64,000 bases of DNA from an uncultured Desulfovibrio sp. GTDB lineage: Bacteria > Desulfobacterota > Desulfovibrionia > Desulfovibrionales > Desulfovibrionaceae. Under the pieces are notes generated by a model that was given only the letters and a program-made list of their open reading frames with translations, had not been told where the DNA came from and made no database searches. The DNA is taken from the NCBI GenBank assembly GCA_913063155.1, contig CAJXYU010000003.1, positions 496,001 to 560,000 on the forward strand. The letters run 5' to 3'. Numbering within the stretch: the stretch's first letter is position 1; each line of letters starts with the position of its first letter. The position numbers and the translations under genes are program-made. Of the stretch, positions 57,245-64,000 are shown piece after piece.

Positions 57245-57794
57245 GAAACGCCCCATGGAAGCCATCGCCCGCAACCTCAAAACCATGCGCGAAGGCCGCA
57301 ACCTGAGCCTGGACCAGCTTTCCGAGCTGACGGCCGTCAGCAAAAGCATGCTGCGCCAAATTGAAACCGGCCAGTCCAACCCGACCATCGCCACCATATG
57401 GAAAATCGTCAACGGGCTGAAAGTTTCCTTCACCGCCCTGCTTGCCCCGCCCAGAACCGAGGCGAAGGTCAGATCCTTTACCAGCTCTCCGCCGCTCACG
57501 GCAGGGGGTGAGCATTACCGCATCCACCCCATGGTGCCGTTTGATCCCCAACAGTCGTTCGAGACCTACTATCTGGAGTTCGACCCCGGCCCCACCTTCG
57601 ACGGTCAGCCGCACGGCGAAAACGTCTACGAATACATCTTTGTCCTCCAGGGCGTCCTGCAAGTCTTGGTCGATGGCGAGAAACATACGGTCAACGCCGA
57701 CGAATTCCTGAAATTCCGAGCCGGAGGGCCGCATCAGTACACCTCGGTGGGCGATGAAACCGCACGGGCCATCATGCAGATCAGCTATCAATGA
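57243..57794 (+). CDS. XRE-family regulator with C-terminal cupin domain
   Basis: A 183-residue regulator. Residues about 8-62 are a Cro/C1-type HTH ('NLKTMREGRNLSLDQLSELTAVSKSMLRQIETGQSNPTIATIWKI'). Residues about 110-183 are a cupin ('HGENVYEYIFVLQGVLQVLVDGEKHTVNADEFLKFRAGGPHQY'). Such proteins commonly repress a nearby LysE-type exporter. There is no SD before the ATG; an operator-like repeat lies there instead. It is divergent from the LysE gene. Confidence 0.92.
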   Translation: MKRPMEAIARNLKTMREGRNLSLDQLSELTAVSKSMLRQIETGQSNPTIATIWKIVNGLKVSFTALLAPPRTEAKVRSFTSSPPLTAGGEHYRIHPMVPFDPQQSFETYYLEFDPGPTFDGQPHGENVYEYIFVLQGVLQVLVDGEKHTVNADEFLKFRAGGPHQYTSVGDETARAIMQISYQ

Positions 57795-57818
57795 CTGCCT
57801 GGCATATCGTCAAAACAA

Positions 57819-57847
57819 AAGCCCGGTACGCAATGCATACCGGGCTT
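57819..57847. terminator. Bidirectional terminator between XRE-cupin and psp genes
   Basis: A perfect 10-bp stem AAGCCCGGTA / TACCGGGCTT (57819-57828 with 57838-57847), with A/T-rich flanks on both sides. Confidence 0.85.
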
Positions 57848-57873
57848 CCTCATAGTATGTCGGGAAGGAGGGA

Positions 57874-58347
57874 CTATTTACTGTTCATTCGCTGTTCCCA
57901 CTCGAAATCCTTGCTGGTGACCACGTCTTCCATGCGGCGGATGCGGCGGTCCAGACTCTCGAACTTGCGCTTGATGCGCGACAAGGCACCGGCACGCGAT
58001 TCCGTGTAGGAATCGTAGAATTCGCGGTCCTCTTCGCCGCGGAACGGCATGACCGGCTCTGGCTTCATGAACACGGCACCCAGGAGATAGAGCCCGACCA
58101 CGGGCCAGAAGCCGGTGACGATGAAGAGCACGATAGCGGCGGCGCGCACCACGGTGACGGACACGCCGAAGTACTCAGCCAGCCCCCGACACACGCCAAG
58201 AATACGGCCGTTACGGGAGCGGTAGAGCCCCTGGCCACCACCCGAGCGGGGACCGAAACCGAACGGGCCGGCTCCATAGGAACCGTGGCAATCACGGCCC
58301 GGGCCGCACCGGCCGCTTCGTCTATTCTTCCAATGGGATGACCTCAT
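57874..58347 (-). CDS. pspC: Phage-shock protein C (PspC domain)
   Basis: A 157-residue protein. The N-terminus (1-42) is Gly/Arg/Ser-rich with several cysteines. 'GLYRSRNGRILGVCRGLAEYFGVSVTVVRAAAIVLFIVTGFWPVVGLYLLGAVFM' (about 41-95) is the PspC domain with its membrane helices. A cytoplasmic coiled helix follows. PspC with PspB senses membrane damage and binds PspA. Its start overlaps the pspB stop by one base. Confidence 0.9.
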   Translation of the reverse strand: MRSSHWKNRRSGRCGPGRDCHGSYGAGPFGFGPRSGGGQGLYRSRNGRILGVCRGLAEYFGVSVTVVRAAAIVLFIVTGFWPVVGLYLLGAVFMKPEPVMPFRGEEDREFYDSYTESRAGALSRIKRKFESLDRRIRRMEDVVTSKDFEWEQRMNSK

Positions 58348-58568
58348 TATTTCTTCTCCTTGTCCAGAAGGATGGTCTCCAGGGATTCCACCCGCTCTTC
58401 CATGCGGCTCATGGAGTTGTATATTTCCTGGATCATGCGCGCCTCTTCATCGGTCTCGCCACCTTTGCCGGCGCTCTTGAATACCTTGATCAGGCCTATG
58501 AATACGGCCCCAACCAGGGCGATACCGGCCAGAATGAACATGAATACGGCGCCGAAAAAGTGGCCCAT
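58347..58568 (-). CDS. pspB: PspB-like phage-shock membrane protein
   Basis: A 73-residue protein with one N-terminal membrane helix ('FFGAVFMFILAGIALVGAVFIGLIKVF', 3-29) and a C-terminal coiled coil ('DEEARMIQEIYNSMSRMEERVESLETIL'), the PspB layout. SD AAGGAG is eight bases before the ATG. It lies 16 bases downstream of a 43-codon gene in the same operon. Confidence 0.87.
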   Translation of the reverse strand: MGHFFGAVFMFILAGIALVGAVFIGLIKVFKSAGKGGETDEEARMIQEIYNSMSRMEERVESLETILLDKEKK

Positions 58569-58584
58569 GTGAAAAACTCCTTGA

Positions 58585-58716
58585 TCAATGAATACGTGAC
58601 CGATCATTTCCGAGTCCCCTCGCGGGCAGAAAGATCAATCCCAGGAATACGGCGGCCACCAAGGCCACTCCGACCAGAACCGATATCAACACGACTTCGA
58701 CAGGCCCCATACTCAT
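58585..58716 (-). CDS. 43-residue single-helix membrane protein in the psp operon
   Basis: Begins MSMGPVEVVLISVLVGVALV; residues about 6-28 form one membrane helix, followed by a short basic tail (PARGLGNDRSRIH). CAGGTG lies just upstream; ATG at 58710 would have the better spacing. It is between pspA and pspB on the same strand with short gaps (78 and 16 bases). It may be a PspD- or PspG-like accessory protein; the sequence alone does not prove it. Confidence 0.62.
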   Translation of the reverse strand: MSMGPVEVVLISVLVGVALVAAVFLGLIFLPARGLGNDRSRIH

Positions 58717-58794
58717 ACACCTGCATATTGCCGACGATCCGAGCATAGCGCACTGCGCAGCCATGGACAAACCGTTTCCGCCGCTTCCCAAGCA

Positions 58795-59487
58795 TTATTT
58801 CTTGTCTTTGGATTCGGTTTCGGCCTTGGTCCCGGACGTAGCCTTTTTCAATGCCTCCAGTTCGGCGTCGATCTGATCACCGCCTTCCAGCAGAGAGAAC
58901 TCGTCCTCGAGACTACGGTTCTTACTCGGCCCGGCCAATTCGGCTTCGGCCTCAAGGCGTTCCACACGAGCCTCGAAGCGGTCGAAACGCATCATGACGT
59001 TGTTGGACTGGGAGCGGCCGATGTCATTGCGGGCGCGAACACGCTCACCGGCGCGGATATGGCGCTTGACCAGGCTGCGCTGGCGCTCGCGGGCGCTCTC
59101 CAGCTTTTCTTCGAGCTGATCAAGGTCTTCGCGGGACTGGTCGATGAGGGCATCAAAACGATTCTGCTCGTTTTCCAGACCGGAGACCATATCCACCAGG
59201 CGGTGCTTTTCCAGCAAAGCTTCTCGGGCCAAATCCTCGCGCCCCTTGTCCACGGCCAGTTTGGCGCGGCCTTCCCATATTTCGATACGCGAAAGCATCT
59301 CGTCGCGCTCGCGGCTGATGCGCTTGCGATCGGCCATGAGCCCGGCGCAACCGGCCTTGAGTTCCACGAGGGTCTCTTCCATTTCCTGGATCATGAGCCG
59401 AATCATCTTTTCCGGATCTTCGGCACGGTCCAACATGGAATTAAGATTGGAACTGATAATATCCTTGAATCGAGTGAAGACGCCCAT
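58795..59487 (-). CDS. pspA: Phage-shock protein A (PspA/IM30)
   Basis: A 230-residue, almost wholly helical protein: 'FTRFKDIISSNLNSMLDRAEDPEKMIRLMIQEMEETLVELKAGCAGLMADRKRI' is the PspA N-terminal signature, and the rest is coiled coil. PspA forms membrane-repairing assemblies and, in enterobacteria, inhibits PspF. It is the first gene of the minus-strand psp group and is transcribed from a sigma-54 site 45 bases upstream. Confidence 0.95.
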   Translation of the reverse strand: MGVFTRFKDIISSNLNSMLDRAEDPEKMIRLMIQEMEETLVELKAGCAGLMADRKRISRERDEMLSRIEIWEGRAKLAVDKGREDLAREALLEKHRLVDMVSGLENEQNRFDALIDQSREDLDQLEEKLESARERQRSLVKRHIRAGERVRARNDIGRSQSNNVMMRFDRFEARVERLEAEAELAGPSKNRSLEDEFSLLEGGDQIDAELEALKKATSGTKAETESKDKK

Positions 59488-59531
59488 AGTTTCCTCCTTG
59501 GCGTGAATAACAACGTATTGCCCACCTTAGA

Positions 59532-59546
59532 GCACAGGACGTGCCA
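59532..59546 (-). promoter_or_regulatory. Sigma-54 promoter of the psp operon
   Basis: On the minus strand TGGCAC (59546-59541), five bases, then GTGC (59535-59532): a match to TGGCAC-N5-TTGC with one difference. It lies between pspA and its divergent sigma-54 activator gene, as in other bacteria. Confidence 0.85.
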
Positions 59547-59659
59547 AGACAAAAAATAAATATAACCCTTTTGAATAACTAAATCTTTTTATTTGACCGA
59601 CCATATCCACCGTGGTATAAATTACCAACAATTAGTGAATTAACCCATATTTTAGTAAA

Positions 59660-60691
59660 ATGAACCACAACACATACACTCCTCCCAGCGAAGCCGTGGG
59701 GCAGTCGGATTCTTTCCTGAAATTTCAGGAACAACTGTCTCTGGCCGCCCGCGCGGATCGGCCGGTGCTCATCATCGGCGAACGCGGCACAGGCAAAGAA
59801 CTGGCCGCCGCAAAACTCCATTATCTTTCCCACCGCTGGGACGGCCCCTTCATTCCGCTCAATTGCGCGGCTCTGGCAAAGTCCCTGCTGGATTCCGAAC
59901 TCTTCGGCCACGAGGCCGGCGCTTTCACGGGCGCCGCGGCCAGGCGCAAAGGGCGTTTCGAGTCCGCGCACAACGGCACGCTCTTTTTGGACGAAATCGC
60001 CAACCTTGCTGACGAGGCCCAGGAAAAAATCCTGCGGGCCGTGGAGTACGGCGTATTCGAACGGGTGGGCGGCGTTGCGCCCGTGGGTGTGAATGTACGT
60101 GTGGTGGGAGCCACCAACCTGGACCTGCCGTCAAGGGCGCAAGAGGGGAAATTCAAGCAGGACCTGTTGGACCGGCTCAGTTTCGAAGTGCTCACACTTC
60201 CCCCCTTGCGGAAGCGCGAAGGCGACGTGGAGCTGTTGGCCTACCACTTTGCCGCGCGAATGGCCGTGGAAATGGGCTTTGACGGTGTGCCCGAATTCTC
60301 GGAGCACGCCATGAACACCCTGCTGACCCATTCGTGGCCCGGCAACATCCGCGAGCTCAAGAACGCCGTAGAGCGGGCCGTATATCGCTGCGATGGCGAA
60401 CTGGTGGACGACATCGTGCTCGACCCGTTCGTTTCCCCCTTCCGACCGCCTGCCGAGCAGCTTGAAACGGCCCGTAGCCATCCTCTTCCCTCTTCGCCCC
60501 AAACGCAGACTTCCATCGACCTTTCCGCTCCGCTCAAAGACGCCGTCTGCGCGCTGGAAGTCAAATATCTTCGGGAAGCCATGTCCAAAACCGCCCACAA
60601 CCAACGCCGAGCCGCCGACCTCATGGGCATGACCTACCACCAGTTCCGGGGCCTGTACCGCAAGCACGCGGACAAATTGAAAAAAACATAA
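59660..60691 (+). CDS. pspF: PspF sigma-54-dependent activator of the psp operon
   Basis: A 343-residue enhancer-binding protein without an N-terminal receiver domain. Walker A GERGTGKE (40-47), GAFTGA loop (87-92), Walker B 'LFLDEIANL' (108-116) and the sensor-II 'HSWPGNIRELKNAVERAV' are all present. A Fis-type HTH ends the protein (about 305-340). Absence of a receiver domain and position fit PspF, whose activity is held down by PspA. Its leader is AT-rich and has no clear SD. Confidence 0.95.
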   Translation: MNHNTYTPPSEAVGQSDSFLKFQEQLSLAARADRPVLIIGERGTGKELAAAKLHYLSHRWDGPFIPLNCAALAKSLLDSELFGHEAGAFTGAAARRKGRFESAHNGTLFLDEIANLADEAQEKILRAVEYGVFERVGGVAPVGVNVRVVGATNLDLPSRAQEGKFKQDLLDRLSFEVLTLPPLRKREGDVELLAYHFAARMAVEMGFDGVPEFSEHAMNTLLTHSWPGNIRELKNAVERAVYRCDGELVDDIVLDPFVSPFRPPAEQLETARSHPLPSSPQTQTSIDLSAPLKDAVCALEVKYLREAMSKTAHNQRRAADLMGMTYHQFRGLYRKHADKLKKT

Positions 60692-60756
60692 AATGCCCAA
60701 CGAGGCACAGCCGTTCACGCGTGTACTTCTTTTTTTCACTGTGTTAAGGAAAAAAC

Positions 60757-61014
60757 ATGAAATGCCCCAAGTGTGAGAAAACCATCAAACGCCAGACCCT
60801 CCAGTGCCCGCACTGCGGCTTTCTCATTCCGCGCGGGAAAAGTGCGAAGGCGGCCGCCAAGATACTCATGGAACCCAAGTTGTGCTTGGCGGTGGGGCTG
60901 CTCCTGGCCTTCATCGGGCTGGTTCTGCTCATCAGCGACGCCAACTATTATTCCATGTTCCCCATCGGTCTCGGGGCGGCGCTCCTGTTCCTAGGCAAAA
61001 AAATGAAATCCTGA
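60757..61014 (+). CDS. Zinc-ribbon small membrane protein
   Basis: An 85-residue protein. The N-terminus has a zinc ribbon (CPKCEKTIKRQTLQCPHCGF: C3, C6, C17, C20) and two membrane helices follow (about 43-59 and 65-80). Proteins of this shape are widespread and of unknown function. It lies 65 bases after pspF, in the same direction, so a link to the membrane-stress system is possible but not shown. Confidence 0.8.
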   Translation: MKCPKCEKTIKRQTLQCPHCGFLIPRGKSAKAAAKILMEPKLCLAVGLLLAFIGLVLLISDANYYSMFPIGLGAALLFLGKKMKS

Positions 61015-61036
61015 CCGAACCGCCGGCCAGGATTTC
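61005..61036. terminator. Bidirectional terminator overlapping the zinc-ribbon stop
   Basis: A perfect 9-bp stem GAAATCCTG / CAGGATTTC (61005-61013 with 61028-61036), followed by CTTTAC. Confidence 0.75.
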
Positions 61037-61061
61037 CTTTACGCTCTCGTATCGCCGATTC

Positions 61062-61745
61062 TCAGCTGCGCACGAAATGCAGCAACATCTTCATGCCGCA
61101 GGTTTCATACCCCTCGGGCAAATCCGTCTTGAGCTCCCAGCCGCGCCCGCCGAGGAAATCAACAGCCTCGCGCACCGGATAAAAACATTCCCCATCCATG
61201 TTCTCGGTGGGAAACAGCTCGCAAAACTCCTGTGGGGTCTTGTGAAAATGTTTCCGAGCCTTGCACACCGGCTTGAGAGAAATGATCAACTCTTTGGCGG
61301 CCCAGTTCTCCATGATCTTGATGAACGTGTGCATCTGGCCGTTGCCTATGGTGGTGTTGCCGATAATGTCGAACATCATGGCCACGTCGAACTTTTCCTC
61401 CGGGGGGGAATTGAAGTCACAGACCATGAACTCCACGTTGTCCACACCTTCCTGAACGGCCAGGATCTCGGCGCAGCGCACCAGGTTGGAATCGATATCG
61501 ATGCCCGCGGCCTTACGGGCGCCGAGCCTGGCTGCACGACAGACAAAGGTGCCCACATTGCAGCCCAGATCCACCACGCTCTTGCCGGAAAAATCGATGT
61601 GCTCAGGTGGAGCCTCGGGCAGACTTTCGGCGTCGTGCCCCGCCCCCTCCACCAGCATGTTGCCGTCATCATCGCAAATGGGACGCCAGATATTGCCGGG
61701 CCCTATGGCTTCCACCAGTCGTCGCAGCTCTTCGCTTCGTGTCAT
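61062..61745 (-). CDS. SAM-dependent methyltransferase (class I, unassigned)
   Basis: A 227-residue protein. 'KSVVDLGCNVGTFVCRAARLGARKAAGIDID' (about 52-82) is the SAM-binding region, followed by 'VMFDIIGNTTIGNGQ'. 'EAIGPGNIWRPICDDDGNMLVEGAGHDAESLPEAPPEH' at the N-terminus is distinctive but not one that I can name. The start at 61745 (MTRSEE) has AGGT upstream. It lies 8 bases after a DUF2892 gene, so the two are one operon. Confidence 0.82.
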   Translation of the reverse strand: MTRSEELRRLVEAIGPGNIWRPICDDDGNMLVEGAGHDAESLPEAPPEHIDFSGKSVVDLGCNVGTFVCRAARLGARKAAGIDIDSNLVRCAEILAVQEGVDNVEFMVCDFNSPPEEKFDVAMMFDIIGNTTIGNGQMHTFIKIMENWAAKELIISLKPVCKARKHFHKTPQEFCELFPTENMDGECFYPVREAVDFLGGRGWELKTDLPEGYETCGMKMLLHFVRS

Positions 61746-61753
61746 CTTCATAC

Positions 61754-61945
61754 CTAAGCCTGTTTGACGCCGAAGTACCGCGGCATGGCCATAAACGGGC
61801 ACCAATCGGTAACGGCGGATTGCAAAAGATTGAGCCCCACGAACAAGGTCGGCACCAGCCGATTTCCGTGATGGTTCATGAACAAAGTCAAGCTCGCCGG
61901 AATCATGAAACCGGCCACTCCCCGAACGATTCTTTCAACCGTCAT
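61754..61945 (-). CDS. DUF2892-type small membrane protein
   Basis: A 63-residue protein with one or two membrane helices and the family end 'QSAVTDWCPFMAMPRYFGVK'. The family (YgaP-like) is often fused or linked to rhodanese domains. SD AGGAGG is six bases before the ATG at 61945 (ATG at 61948 is also possible). It starts the operon with the methyltransferase. Confidence 0.83.
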   Translation of the reverse strand: MTVERIVRGVAGFMIPASLTLFMNHHGNRLVPTLFVGLNLLQSAVTDWCPFMAMPRYFGVKQA

Positions 61946-62006
61946 CATTCACCTCCTCGATACATTATACCACAAAACCGATACAATATGCGGGGAGGAT
62001 GGCGCG

Positions 62007-62474
62007 TTATTGCGACTTTTCTCTTTCGGTCTCCCGAGGCGTGGAGGCCTGCCCCTCCGGCGGGCTCTTCCTTTCCTCTTCCTCTCTGAGCCACCTGGCG
62101 ATATCGAGGTCCATGGCCATGATATGGTCGAGAAGCCAACCCTTGAGGAAATCCCGGATTTCCTCGGGCATTACATCACGCCTTTTATAGATCTCCCGCT
62201 GGTATCGCTTGATCTGCCTGACAAGCTGCATGTGGGCGACCTGATGCTCACCTCGTGACGGGTAACGGATCTGCTCCATGAAGTTCTCTTCGTCGTGGAA
62301 ATGCTGCACAGAGTATTCCCGCAGCCGGGCTACGGTTTCCTGAATGGCTTCGTCAGCCATGCCGACCTGGACGACACGGATGAACTCGTTGCAGATATCC
62401 ACAAGATACTGATGCTGATCGTCGATGGCCCTGATCCCGAGATTGAGGCTTTTGCTCCATTTGATTTTCAACAT
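62007..62474 (-). CDS. Bacteriohemerythrin
   Basis: A 155-residue oxygen-binding protein. All seven di-iron ligands are visible: H21, H58, E62, H77, H81, H117 and D122 ('DDQHQYLV', 'HFHDEENFM', 'GEHQVAHMQL', 'LLDHIMAMD'). A charged C-terminal tail (about 130-155) follows. In anaerobes it may detect or carry oxygen. SD GGAGGGGG precedes the ATG at 62474. Confidence 0.94.
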   Translation of the reverse strand: MLKIKWSKSLNLGIRAIDDQHQYLVDICNEFIRVVQVGMADEAIQETVARLREYSVQHFHDEENFMEQIRYPSRGEHQVAHMQLVRQIKRYQREIYKRRDVMPEEIRDFLKGWLLDHIMAMDLDIARWLREEEERKSPPEGQASTPRETEREKSQ

Positions 62475-62564
62475 ATCCCCCTCCGAATGGCCACTGGAAT
62501 CCATTCGATCCTAACCCAAGCCATGCGACAGGTCCATATGCCGGGGCATTTTGACGGCCCGTCC

Positions 62565-62595
62565 CAAAAAAGAGACCCGGGCAAACCGGGTCTCT
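62565..62595 (-). terminator. Terminator after the chemoreceptor gene
   Basis: A perfect 10-bp stem (62571-62580 with 62586-62595, loop GCAAA) followed on the minus strand by six T residues. Confidence 0.93.
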
Positions 62596-62622
62596 CCAAT
62601 AATCTCAACATAATGTCGGGGG

Positions 62623-64000
62623 TCAATCCTTCATGGCCAGAATCAGGTCGCGCAGTTCCCTGGCCTGCCCCTCAAGCTGTTGCACGGCGCTGCTGGAAAC
62701 CACCATTGCTTCCATGGTGTGGCTTGATATCTCATCGATCTCGGATGTACCCCGGCTGATCTCCTCGGACGCTGCGGACTGCTGTTCCGCCGCCGTGGCG
62801 ATGGCGGCCACTTCCGTGGAAGTGCTCTCCACGACATCCAGAATCTCCTTGAGCACCTCACCGGACTGCCAGGTGAGATCCGTACTTACGCCGATGGACT
62901 CGGTGGCCTGTTCCGTATCGCGGACCGCGTCGGCGGTTCCCTCCTGGATCCTGCCGATGACCTCGCCTACCTCTTTGGTGGCGTTGACCGTCTTTTCGGC
63001 CAACTTGCGCACCTCGTCGGCCACCACTGCAAACCCTCGGCCTGCGTCGCCGGCCCGGGCCGCCTCGATGGCCGCATTCAGGGCCAGCAGATTGGTTTGG
63101 TCGGCAATGTCGTTGATGACTTGGAGCACCTGGCCGATTTCCCCGGCCTGGTCCCCCAGACTGCGCATGACCGAGTTCAGGCTCTCAGCCTGCCCCTTGA
63201 CCTGGTTGATGGACGCCACGGCCCTTTCAACCACCTGTGCGCCTGCGCGGGCCTTGTCGCTGGCCAGAGTTGCATTTTCCGAGGCGGTGCTTGCGTTGCG
63301 GGCAACCTCCAGAACAGTGGCGTTCATCTCTTCCATGGCCGTGGCGTTTTCTCCAGTACGGTCCTTTTGGACCTCCGCACCCCGTCTGGAATCCTCCAAC
63401 TGTTCTGAAAGCGAGTTGGCCGAAGAAGTCAGACGCTGGGATATCTCGTTGGCCTGTTCAGCTGCGGCGGCTATGCGCTCATTGTGACGCTGGATGCTCG
63501 CCTCGGCGGCTCGTATGGAAGTCATGTCGTAGAAAATGGAAAAGACACCGATGAGCTTGCCGTCCAGGTTGTATATGGGGGTGGCGCTGACATCCAGAAT
63601 GACTTCGCGTCCGTCCTCCATATGCACGACGCGCTCCTCGCGCACAAGCTGCTCCTCTTCAAGGGCCTTGTTGGCCAATGCCCGCTGCCCGGAGTCACCG
63701 TACATGGCGGTGTCCTGGCAGACTCCGAGGTACTCATCGGGCGAGCCGGATTTTCCGAAAAGATCCAGGAAATCCTGGTTCAGGTAGGTCATGCACCCTT
63801 TGGTATCCATGACCACACAGGGCAGAATGACGCCGTCCAGCACCCCCTGCACGAACCCGAACTTCTCCTTGAGCTCGTTGCTCATGGTATCCAGGTGCGA
63901 GGCAAGCTCTGCCAGTTCGTATTTGAAACCGCCCTGCAACTCGGCATGAAAATTACCGTCCGCGATGTGGTTGGCATAGTCGATGATCTGCCGGATGGGC
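62623..64000 (-). CDS. Methyl-accepting chemotaxis protein, 5' part cut by window edge
   Basis: The last 458 residues are visible. From the window edge: part of a HAMP domain ('[21 protein letters not shown]'), a PAS domain (about '[39 protein letters not shown] ... [17 protein letters not shown]'), and a signalling coil with the highly conserved '[40 protein letters not shown]' tip. It controls the CheA kinase. No CheR-docking pentapeptide is visible at the C-terminus (LILAMKD). The sensor domain and start lie outside the window. Confidence 0.95.
   Translation of the reverse strand, partial: PIRQIIDYANHIADGNFHAELQGGFKYELAELASHLDTMSNELKEKFGFVQGVLDGVILPCVVMDTKGCMTYLNQDFLDLFGKSGSPDEYLGVCQDTAMYGDSGQRALANKALEEEQLVREERVVHMEDGREVILDVSATPIYNLDGKLIGVFSIFYDMTSIRAAEASIQRHNERIAAAAEQANEISQRLTSSANSLSEQLEDSRRGAEVQKDRTGENATAMEEMNATVLEVARNASTASENATLASDKARAGAQVVERAVASINQVKGQAESLNSVMRSLGDQAGEIGQVLQVINDIADQTNLLALNAAIEAARAGDAGRGFAVVADEVRKLAEKTVNATKEVGEVIGRIQEGTADAVRDTEQATESIGVSTDLTWQSGEVLKEILDVVESTSTEVAAIATAAEQQSAASEEISRGTSEIDEISSHTMEAMVVSSSAVQQLEGQARELRDLILAMKD

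Overview
The window looks like a piece of chromosome from a motile, anaerobic sulfate-reducing bacterium of the Desulfovibrio / Pseudodesulfovibrio type. The reasons are a complete six-subunit Ech [NiFe] hydrogenase operon, a fused CobA-HemD enzyme with several other B12 genes, bacteriohemerythrin, dense c-di-GMP and flagellar genes, high coding GC with long antisense open frames, and a 'GCCTCCGGC' repeat just upstream of two genes. Species assignment is inference; no rRNA is present.

Layout. 1-5.2 kb: the edge of cbiE, an MFS carrier overlapping an AMMECR1 protein, and a PilZ / HD-GYP pair. 5.2-12.9 kb: a small Cys-rich protein, a DUF4389 protein, a GlxA-type regulator divergent from a metallo-hydrolase, phosphatidylserine decarboxylase, a solute-binding protein, YjbQ, cobM, purN, a lipoprotein and an ICMT-like methyltransferase. 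13-17.5 kb: cobA-hemD and valS. 17.6-21 kb: a BPL_N-type amidotransferase-like protein and fapA. 21.4-30.2 kb: an ECF sigma factor behind an AT-rich leader, then a flagellar rod-tip/hook run (small ORF, flgD, flgE, flgK, flgL, fliD). 30.2-32.4 kb: a second ECF sigma factor with a short one-pass membrane protein, a Spy/CnrX-like periplasmic sensor and a Spy-family protein. 32.4-36.4 kb (minus strand): fliJ, motE-like, truA and a second FliD-like protein. 36.4-46.3 kb: unknown secreted protein, dinB, cbiA, a TPR protein, a GGDEF-EAL protein, trmJ and a solute-binding protein. 46.4-51.6 kb: echABCDEF. 52-57.8 kb: a CysH-like protein, two PNPOx-type proteins, a duplicated tRNA-Arg/tRNA-fMet pair, a large hairpin element, a methyltransferase, TetR, LysE and XRE-cupin genes. 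57.8-61 kb: the phage-shock operon (pspA, a 43-aa protein, pspB, pspC) driven from a sigma-54 site by divergent pspF. 61-64 kb: methyltransferase, DUF2892, bacteriohemerythrin and a chemoreceptor running off the end.

The most interesting signal is a promoter-like motif, GTAAC-17 bases-CGAC (or one-base variants), found five times with exactly the same spacing. All five lie near the two ECF sigma genes and the Spy gene (20999, 21187, 30196, 31637, 31764). Two of them are followed within about 100 bases by a hairpin terminator and no gene, so they may drive small RNAs. Together with the sigma / membrane / Spy-like sensor operon this suggests an envelope-stress regulon whose parts sit on both sides of the flagellar genes.

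Other points of note: a nearly 47-bp-armed imperfect palindrome at 54084-54195; a CysH-family protein that keeps the iron-sulfur cysteines of APS reductase but has no C-terminal catalytic cysteine; Asp-box motifs in FlgK and FlgL; a phage-tail-like module inside the second FliD-like protein; and operator repeats that overlap the start codon of the XRE-cupin regulator.
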